A DNA stretch of 13,499 nt from Thermococcaceae archaeon (GTDB lineage: Archaea > Methanobacteriota_B > Thermococci > Thermococcales > Thermococcaceae). The notes under the pieces were generated by a model that worked only from the letters and a program-made list of their open reading frames with translations, was not told the DNA's origin and ran no database searches. The stretch is taken from NCBI GenBank assembly GCA_026986455.1, contig JALSON010000123.1:1-13499 (forward strand). The letters run 5' to 3'. The number at the start of each line of letters is the position of its first letter. Within the stretch, counting starts at the first letter, position 1. Shown in pieces: positions 5,817 to 12,900 of this stretch. Both the position numbers and the translations under genes were made by a program.

Positions 5817-8141
5817 CTACTCCGGTGCGGCGTAGAGCGGTGAGTAGCCGTAGTGCCTGCTCAATGAACTGCGCGCGCTTATCTTTGCTAATCCCCAGTC
5901 GGTTATCTTCGGTGTTAAGTCAGCCTTGAGAAGGACGTTCAGGGGTTTTAGGTCGAGGTGGTAAATGCCCTTCGAGTGGGCATGCTCAAGCCCCTCCGCT
6001 ATGCCCCTGATTATTTTAATCGCTACCCCCTCCGGAACGGGCTTCGGATAGGCTCCAAGGTCTCTGAAAAGCTCTCCATCGACCTCAACGCCCTCAACGA
6101 ACTCCATCTCAAGGTAGGGAACCGGCAGGATGTCCGCTTTGTACAGGCGAACTATGTTCTCATGGTTTAGGTTGTACCACACGGCGACCTCCTTGATGAA
6201 TAAGCTGCTCGTCCTCTCGTCTATCCTCGGTATCTTGAGGGCGACGATCTTCCCGTCTTTCTTACTCTTTACTTTGAAAACTTTTGCAAAGCCGCCCTCA
6301 CCTAAAAGTTCCAGTGGTTCATAGCGCTCAAGAAGTGCTGGGGGGAAGCCCTCCAATGTCTTGGTACCTTCCACGACCTTTGCTCTTTCGGGGACTTTGG
6401 GGATCTCGGAAATTTCGGGAGCGGCTTTAGTCCCAATCGCTTGTTCAGCCGTGAGGCCCCTGCTCACCTTCTCGGGCACCTCGATTTCAGGAATTGCAGT
6501 GTTCTTTATCCTGTCGAGGATTTCGACGAACTTCTTTGAAGGTATGATGCCGCTCTCCCCCGGCCCACGCGAGATTATGTAACGCGTCACGAAGAGGTTT
6601 TCGCCCTCGATGATGCCCTTGAAAGGATAAACGACAATTTCACCGGGAAGGGGCTGGATGAAGTCAATGCTGCTCAGCTCTTTGTCCAGCTCCTCCAGCG
6701 CCGACCTTAAAGCCCATTCATCGATAACTCGTGTCTTCACGATGTAGTAGCGGTTGTTGATGAGGTAGCCGGGCCAGGGTTTTCTGCGTCTCTCCGGAGA
6801 CCACTCGCAGAGAATCTCAACCTTCGGCACTGCCGTTCTGACGGTGGCGGTGGTGTCGGTGATTTTAACGTAGTTCTTGCGGAAGAAACCGGGCTTGAGA
6901 GGCGGAACGGTTACCTTGCAGTTTGTGTTTTTAACTATTGCTTGAGTGTCCATGACTATTGCGTTAGAGTCTTGGCAGAGCTTACAGCCAGGTAGATTTC
7001 CATCTGGAGGGAGGCGAAGAAACCAAACATTATTATCATCACCAGCGCTGAAGCTTCTAGTGTATCCGACAACAATGATGTCACCGCTGTCTACCATGGC
7101 AACCTCGTTAGCATAATCCCAATCGCTCCCACCGTAGGTCTTTTGCCACTTTACATTACCATTCTCATCAAGCCTAAGAATCCAAACGTCAGCACTACCG
7201 GCGCCGAAGCTTTTAGTGTAACCGACAACGATAATATCCCCGTTGGGAGCGAGGGCAAGAGCATCAGCCCCATCGCTGTCGCTTCCTCCGTAGGTTTTCT
7301 GCCACTTAATGTTACCGTTCTCATCCAGGTGAAGAACCCAGAAGTCAGCATTACCGGCGCCGAAGCTTTTAGTTCTTCCAGCAACGATGATGTCACCGTT
7401 CGGAGCGAGGGCAACTGCATCAGCACTATCATCATTGCTTCCCCCATATGTTTTTTGCCACTTAACATTGCCATTGGCATCGAGCCTGAGAATCCAAGCA
7501 TCATAACCACCAGCGCCGAAGCTGAAAGTCAAACCAGCAATAATAAAGTCTCCGTTCTCTGCAACGGCAATAGCCCTAGCCCAATCTGCATAGTGTCCCT
7601 CGAAGGTTCTCTGCCATTTCACGTTTCCCTCGCCATCCAATCGAAGAATCCAGAGGTTTGAGAAATTTGGAGTATTAGCGCCGAAGCTGTGAGTTTCTCC
7701 GGCTACTATAATGTCGCCGTTAGGAGCCAAGGCAAGGGCGTAAGCCTTATCGCCGCCGCTTCCTCCGTAGGTTTTCTGCCACTTAATGTTACCGTTCTCA
7801 TCCAGGTGAAGAACCCAGAAGTCATAACCACCGGCGCCGAAGCTGTAAGTGTAGCCAGCAACAATAATGTCCCCGTTCTCTGCAACCTTCACGTCGTTAA
7901 ACTCATCATCCTTATTCCCCCCAAGAATCCTAACCCACTTTACATTTCCTTCCCTGTCGAGCCTCGCAACCAGTCCGCTCGACCTGGCGTCCTTTTCCTT
8001 TGGCTTAATGCTCCCAGCAATTACTATGTCTCCATTGGGCATCAGCGCAACAGCCTTAGCCTCGGCTTCCATCCCCTCAAACTCATACCTCTTTACCCAG
8101 TACTTTTTATCGGCAGTTTCCGAGATTGAGATTGGCTTCAT
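5817..8141 (-). CDS. Beta-propeller / Ser-Thr kinase fusion, cut short by TAG after the APE motif
   Basis: Numbering starts at the GTG at 8150. Residues 25-385 are seven propeller repeats of about 53 residues (VALAPNGDIIVAG, SFGAG, WVLRLDENGN, KWQKTYGG). Residues 386-600 are a linker with four cysteines (C389, C392, C411, C448) and a mixed domain. From 608 a eukaryote-like kinase begins: GEGGFAKVF (617-625), VALKIP with K639, KEV with E654, catalytic loop HLDLKPLNVLL (731-741, Leu for the usual Arg), DWG (751-753, instead of DFG) and PLYAAPE, where it stops. There is no signal peptide or membrane segment. The start is ATG 8141 after GGGGGTGA; the GTG at 8150 overlaps that site. As read, the product ends before helix F and should not be a stable active kinase. 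The propeller may sense a cytosolic ligand or partner (inference). Confidence 0.85.
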   Translation of the reverse strand: MKPISISETADKKYWVKRYEFEGMEAEAKAVALMPNGDIVIAGSIKPKEKDARSSGLVARLDREGNVKWVRILGGNKDDEFNDVKVAENGDIIVAGYTYSFGAGGYDFWVLHLDENGNIKWQKTYGGSGGDKAYALALAPNGDIIVAGETHSFGANTPNFSNLWILRLDGEGNVKWQRTFEGHYADWARAIAVAENGDFIIAGLTFSFGAGGYDAWILRLDANGNVKWQKTYGGSNDDSADAVALAPNGDIIVAGRTKSFGAGNADFWVLHLDENGNIKWQKTYGGSDSDGADALALAPNGDIIVVGYTKSFGAGSADVWILRLDENGNVKWQKTYGGSDWDYANEVAMVDSGDIIVVGYTRSFSAGDDNNVWFLRLPPDGNLPGCKLCQDSNAIVMDTQAIVKNTNCKVTVPPLKPGFFRKNYVKITDTTATVRTAVPKVEILCEWSPERRRKPWPGYLINNRYYIVKTRVIDEWALRSALEELDKELSSIDFIQPLPGEIVVYPFKGIIEGENLFVTRYIISRGPGESGIIPSKKFVEILDRIKNTAIPEIEVPEKVSRGLTAEQAIGTKAAPEISEIPKVPERAKVVEGTKTLEGFPPALLERYEPLELLGEGGFAKVFKVKSKKDGKIVALKIPRIDERTSSLFIKEVAVWYNLNHENIVRLYKADILPVPYLEMEFVEGVEVDGELFRDLGAYPKPVPEGVAIKIIRGIAEGLEHAHSKGIYHLDLKPLNVLLKADLTPKITDWGLAKISARSSLSRHYGYSPLYAAPE
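7280..7347. repeat. 68-bp exact direct repeat, copy 1, inside the propeller
   Basis: This stretch is identical, base for base, to 7757-7824. It encodes one blade edge (HLDENGNIKWQKTYGGS region). The copies are 477 bases apart, equal to 159 codons or three blades, so recombination between them would remove three blades without a frameshift. Confidence 0.9.
7757..7824. repeat. 68-bp exact direct repeat, copy 2, inside the propeller
   Basis: This is the second copy of the 68-bp stretch at 7280-7347, compared by hand with no mismatch. A shorter 29-bp core of the same sequence also occurs near 171-199, in the separate propeller gene at the left edge. That gives a direct repeat about 7 kb apart across the accessory island. 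Confidence 0.9.
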
Positions 8142-8146
8142 TTCTT

Positions 8147-8336
8147 TCACCCCCTAACGAGCCTTTCCAAATCCCCCAAATCCATCATCTCCCCGGTTTT
8201 GCCATCAATCCTCTTCGCAATGAGCGTGAAATCTCCAAATGATGTAGGCAAAGTATTATACTTTTCCTACAGCATTTTGTTCCCAATCTGCACCCCCCAC
8301 TTTCTCCGCGACCTTCCGAGCTTTCTCTGTGAATCC
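8147..8336 (-). pseudogene. Frameshifted 3' remnant of an unrecognised gene
   Basis: Two adjoining minus-strand frames look coding but have no start. The first (8336 to about 8259) reads GFTEKARKVAEKVGGADWEQ then NAVGKV and stops. A shift of one frame then gives YNTLPTSFGDFTLIAKRIDG, KTGEMMDLGDLERLVRG and a TGA (8149-8147) overlapping the ribosome site of the propeller kinase. Joined, this looks like the last 65 or so residues of a protein, with a charged helix, beta strands and a closing helix. The stop/ribosome-site overlap fits a former operon member coupled to the kinase gene. I do not recognise the family. The junction of the two frames lies inside the 29-bp hairpin at 8243-8271. Confidence 0.5.
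8243..8271. repeat. 29-bp near-perfect inverted repeat (hairpin)
   Basis: Bases 8243-8271 pair about a single central base (8257), with 13 of 14 positions complementary; the one mismatch is 8249/8265. The arms begin TGTAGG and end CCTACA, with an AAAGTAT core. It lies between the second kinase gene and the propeller kinase gene. It could be an RNA hairpin in the operon message, an operator, or a symmetrical TATA-containing element (AAGTATAATACTT on the minus strand), though it is about 100 bases before the next start. Confidence 0.75.
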
Positions 8337-8372
8337 TTAAGCGGGGAAACAAATGCTTGGGCAGTGAGGAGT

Positions 8373-9992
8373 TTATGCACCACTGACCTCATGAATCACC
8401 ACCTCGGCTTTTTCCACCAGCTCCGCTGGAACCGGCACTCCTTCGTTTATCCGGATTTCAAGCCCTCTGATTAGCTCCTCAAGCTCCTTTCTTGCCTCAC
8501 CTTTTGCATATCTCTTCAGGTCCAGCGCATACTTGTAGGCCTCCTTCGCATCACCGAGCTTCAGGTGGAGAAGGAGGAGCTGGCCGGCGTAGTAGGCCGA
8601 GCGCGAGAAATCAACGCTCTTCCTCAGCTCCTCCCTGTATCCTCCGCCGAGCAGTTCGCCCAGGTCTCTCTGGAGTTCTTCAACCGACTGATAGCGTTCC
8701 TCCTTCCTCTTTGCAAGGCACCTCATTATGATCCCTTCGAGGGGTTTCGCATCGGGGTTAAACCGGCTCGGCCTTTCAGGCTCCTCCATTGTAATTTTCC
8801 CCGCCACCTCGACGAAGTCCTCACCGTCAAAGGGAACCCTTCCAGTCACGAGCTCGTACATCAGAACGCCCAGCTGCCAGATGTCGGTTCTTCCATCCGT
8901 CGAGCCAAAACGGGAACTAATCTGCTCCGGGGCAGCGTAGAGGGGAGTGAAACTCACCCCTGTAGTCGAGCGGCTCTCCGTTACAACCTTGCTCAGCCCC
9001 CAGTCTGAAATCTTCGGCGTGCCGTTCTTGAGCAGGATGTTTGAGGGTTTGAGGTCACGGTGAATTATGCCCTTTGAGTGTGCATATTTCAGCCCCTCGC
9101 AGACCTCAAAAATCAGCCTTGCAGCCTTCTCCCAGTTCAGGGGTTTGTCAAGCCCCGCTAAGGAGCTTTCGCAGTACTCCATCTCGATGTAGGGGAGGGG
9201 CACTATGTTGGCATCGTAAAGCTCGACTATGTTTTTATGCTTTAACCGACTCCACACCGTAACTTCCTTCAGAAATACCTTTCCAGCCTGTTCCGTGAGG
9301 TGATAGGGAATCTTTAAGGCAACGATTGTACCGTCCTTCCTCTTTGCCTTAAAGACCCTCGCGAAGCCGCCCTCCCCCACAGCTTCAACCTCTTCATAGC
9401 GCTCAAAAAGGGTCTGGAGGTTCGGTGTGAGGTATTTCTCGCCGGATTCAGCTCTACTCCCTCTGGGGATGCCCTCCACAGGCTCAAGGACTTCAAATTC
9501 AACCGGAATCCTGACCAGAAATATGCCTGATTTTACCTTTACATCGGCCTTAAAGCGGCCGGTCTTCCTCGGGATGAACCTGATAAATTCCGATTTAAAT
9601 TCCCCCTCCCTCATGGAGAGGCGAAGTCTGGACGGCGAAACATCCCCCCACGTCCTCAGCTCGTCGAGAATTATCTCCACGGAGAATCTCCTGCGGGAGG
9701 TGTTCCTGAAGCCCACCCTAATTTTGCTCTCCTTATTGATGTAAAGTTCCTCTGGAGGCTCAATTACCAGTCCATTCCGCAGGAGTTCTCTCGTGCCAGT
9801 TTTTGGGAGATCAGGAGGAACAGGCAGGGGAGCCGGTTTGGGCTCCTCAAGCTCTCTGAATATCTCGGCAATTAGGGGCATGAAGATGAACAGCGCAATT
9901 AAAACTCCAAAACCGTCCATCAGGTATATTAAAAAGATTGAAATCAGGAAGCGCCTTATGAAATCCTCTGTAAAACTTCTTCTCCGCGGCAT
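8373..9992 (-). CDS. Membrane-anchored eukaryote-like Ser/Thr kinase with Ig-like domain
   Basis: Numbering starts at the GTG at 9998. Two hydrophobic stretches (about 17-27 and 30-46) after an Arg-rich start form a membrane anchor. A Pro-rich linker (51-66) and an Ig/CARDB-like beta domain (78-172) follow. The kinase (about 203-450) has GEGGFARVF (208-216), VALKIP with K229, E245, HRDLKPSN (313-320), DWG at 332-334, YAAPEQ and RTDIWQLG with D372, so all catalytic residues are present. A helical tail (453-541) ends INEGVPVPAELVEKAEVVIH. The Arg-rich N-terminus suggests that the kinase faces the cytosol. The upstream gene's TGA overlaps the GTG at 9998 (GTGA). ATG 9992 is chosen, though it sits only two bases after GGTGA, so the GTG start remains possible. 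It is probably co-transcribed with the large kinase gene. Confidence 0.88.
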   Translation of the reverse strand: MPRRRSFTEDFIRRFLISIFLIYLMDGFGVLIALFIFMPLIAEIFRELEEPKPAPLPVPPDLPKTGTRELLRNGLVIEPPEELYINKESKIRVGFRNTSRRRFSVEIILDELRTWGDVSPSRLRLSMREGEFKSEFIRFIPRKTGRFKADVKVKSGIFLVRIPVEFEVLEPVEGIPRGSRAESGEKYLTPNLQTLFERYEEVEAVGEGGFARVFKAKRKDGTIVALKIPYHLTEQAGKVFLKEVTVWSRLKHKNIVELYDANIVPLPYIEMEYCESSLAGLDKPLNWEKAARLIFEVCEGLKYAHSKGIIHRDLKPSNILLKNGTPKISDWGLSKVVTESRSTTGVSFTPLYAAPEQISSRFGSTDGRTDIWQLGVLMYELVTGRVPFDGEDFVEVAGKITMEEPERPSRFNPDAKPLEGIIMRCLAKRKEERYQSVEELQRDLGELLGGGYREELRKSVDFSRSAYYAGQLLLLHLKLGDAKEAYKYALDLKRYAKGEARKELEELIRGLEIRINEGVPVPAELVEKAEVVIHEVSGA

Positions 9993-9994
9993 CT

Positions 9995-12900
9995 TCACCG
10001 ACCCATCTTTATCTGATGCACTATCACGTCGGCCTTGACTATTGCCTCCTCCCCGAGCTTAATTCCCTCCTCCATCGCGAGCTTGACCTGGCTTATGAGC
10101 CAGTCGAGGTCGTCTCCGTATTTGCCCGCGTAATCCCTCAGCTCAAGCAGGTACTTGAGGGCCTCCTTCAGGTCGCCGGCTTTGAGGTTTATCAGAGCTA
10201 AGTCACCGATGTAGAAGACCGTCCTCTTGAGATCCCTGCTCTTCTTCAGACTCTCCGAGTAAGTCATGTTCAGGACTTTGGCCAAGTCCCTCTGGAGCTC
10301 CTCGATGGATTGATAGCGGTCTTCCTTCCGCTTTGCGAGCATCTTCATGATTATCGGCTCCACGATCTTTGCCTCGGGGTTGAGTTCACCCGGTTTCACG
10401 GGGCTCTCGTTGATTATGGCGAAGGTGACCTCGCCGAGGTCCCGGCCATCGAAGGGCAGTTTACCTGTCACGAGCTCGTAGAAGAGAACACCCAACTGCC
10501 AGATGTCCGTCCTCGCATCTGTGTGGCCGAAGCGCCTCGGTGAAAGCTGTTCAGGAGCGGCGTAGAATGGTGTAAAGCTCGATATCGTCGAGGAGCGGCT
10601 CTCGCTCATGACCTTGCTCAGTCCCCAGTCGCTTATCTTAGGTATTCCTGCTTTTAGGAGGACGTTTGAAGGCTTCAAGTCCCTGTGTATCACGCCCTTG
10701 GAGTGCGCGTACTTCAATCCCTCGGCGATGTTGAAGATTATCGATGCTGCCCTCTCAACCTCCATCGGCTTACCGAGCTTTGCGAGCGAGCCCTCGCAGT
10801 ACTCCATCTCAAGATAGGGAATCGGAATCACGTTGACGTCGTAGAGCTCCACAATGTTTCCGTGCTTCAGGTGGAGCCAGTTGCTGATCTCCCTTACGAA
10901 GGCCTTTCCAGTTGCCGGGTCGAGAGTCTTCGGAATCTTGACGGCCACAACTTTTCCATCCCTCTTCCTCCTCGCCCTGAAGACCCTGGCAAAACCACCT
11001 TCGCCGATGTACTGGAAGTCCTCGTAAAGCGTTTCCAGCTCCTCAGGGGCGGCTTTTGGCGTTAACGGCCTCGGGGTAAACTGGGTTGGCGAATAGTAAT
11101 CTCCAACCTTCACGCTCAGGCTCTTCACGGCATCGCCAATGTTCGAGGAGATTACGACGTTGAAGTCGAAGTCCCCCTTGAACTTGGGGGTTAATAGAAC
11201 GTCCTTCCCAAGCTTCCTCCTGGGTTTTATCAGCGGGAAGGTGACCTTTTGCTCGCTGAGGGTGAAGTACGGGGACAGCTCGGACAGGTCAACCGTCAGG
11301 TTATCTATGGGCTCCCTGAGTTTGTTCTCGACCTCTATGGTCATCGTGACCTCTTTGCCGTAGGGGAGCTCCCTGGGGAGGAGCAGTTTGACCCCGTTTT
11401 TGAGGGTTTCGAGGACGAGGGTTCTCTGGAGTTCTTCAATCTTTGATCTTATGCCCGCGATTTCCCTCTCGTCGTTAAGCTTTTTGGCTATCTCCATGGC
11501 CTCAGCAAGAATGCCGAGCCCGGTTGCAGGATCGCTCTTCCCGGCCTCGGCGAGCCTGTCCCTGAGGGCCTTTCTGAGCTTTGCCTCTTCGAGGGTTCTT
11601 CTGATTTCTTCAACGCTCACGGTTCCGCCAATCTTCTCAGCTAAGGCCAGTGCCTGTGAGAGTGCATCTATGGCACCATCGTAGTCCTCCTCCGCCAAAA
11701 GAGCATTTGCCCCGCTCATCAACGATGAGACTTCCCTGTTGATGGAGTCTATGGCCTCGCCCACCTTTGCAATCCTGGATTTGAGGAGTTCTGTAAAGTA
11801 GTCGTTGCCTATTTCTTTCGCCAGCTCAAGCGCTCTTGCATACTTTTCCTTTGCCTGGGAATACTTTTCTCCCTCCATGAGGACGTCGCCTTCTGAGATG
11901 AGCTCCCTTATTTTCCTGATCTTATCGACGCTCTCCACTTTCTTCCTTAGCTGCTTAATTCTCCCTTCGTCCCCGAGTTTTTCGGCCAGACTAAGGGCCT
12001 GCCTGTAATAGGCCAGAGCCCTGTCGTAATCGCTCTTTTCAAGCGAATTATCGCCCCTTCCCACGAGGGAGTTTATCTCCGCTATGACAGTCCCCCTGAC
12101 GGTGTTGAGCTTCTCCTGGGCCGTTCTGATAAGGGCTGGATCCTTTAGCCTGTTTGCTATGGAGAATGCCTTTGAGTAGTACTCAAGCGCTCCAAACTGA
12201 TCCTTCTCGACTATGTTGTCGCCCGAGCCTATCAGGGACTCGAACTCGGCCTTCAGCCTCTCGGCTTCGCCTTTTCTCTTGCGCGAGTAGGCAACCCCTC
12301 CGACGAGGACACCGCCGATCAGGAGAAGGAGCAGGTAGTACGGGAACTTCTTTGACGGCTGGACCCCCTGGAGGACGAGATCAGCTTGAGTTAATATCTC
12401 AAGGGCCTTCGTGTAGTCTTTCTCCTGGTATGCGTTGTATGCCTTCTGGAGCAGTTCCCTGGCGTTCTCAATGTTTTCTCCCCGGTTTTCCTTCACCTGA
12501 AGTTCAGTTCTCAGTTTGTCATAATAGGCCTTCACTGCCAGTGCCTGGGCGGTTTCCGCAAACTTTTTGGCGAGCTCGTAGTCGCCGTTGTCGTAGGCCT
12601 TCTTAGCCTCGTCGAGCATGGACTTTGCGTCGCTAAGGTCCAAATCCGAGGGAGCCTTGGAGATTATTGTTTCGGCTCCTTCTATCTCGGATTTGGCAAC
12701 CGGGGCGAGGGTCGATGTGGTGGAGGCCTGAGGTGCCGTGGTTGTTGTTACGGTTGAGGTCTGCGATGGAGCCTGTGTCTGGGAAGAGGTTGTTTGGCCC
12801 CCTCCACTTGAGAGATACTCACTACCAACTATGGTGACTGGATCCCTGGGGGCGTATTTGCGGACATAGATGTAGTCAAATTTTGAGGTTATACCTCTCC

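Noticed and set aside
5817..5819. Pyrrolysine or selenocysteine at the in-frame stop
   Set aside because: TAG excludes selenocysteine. Pyrrolysine is not known in Thermococcales, and the site is a conserved glutamine, so a point mutation is simpler.
7100..8000. Regular DNA repeats of about 159 bases as a CRISPR-like or satellite array
   Set aside because: The period equals 53 codons and all units keep one frame; they encode propeller blades.
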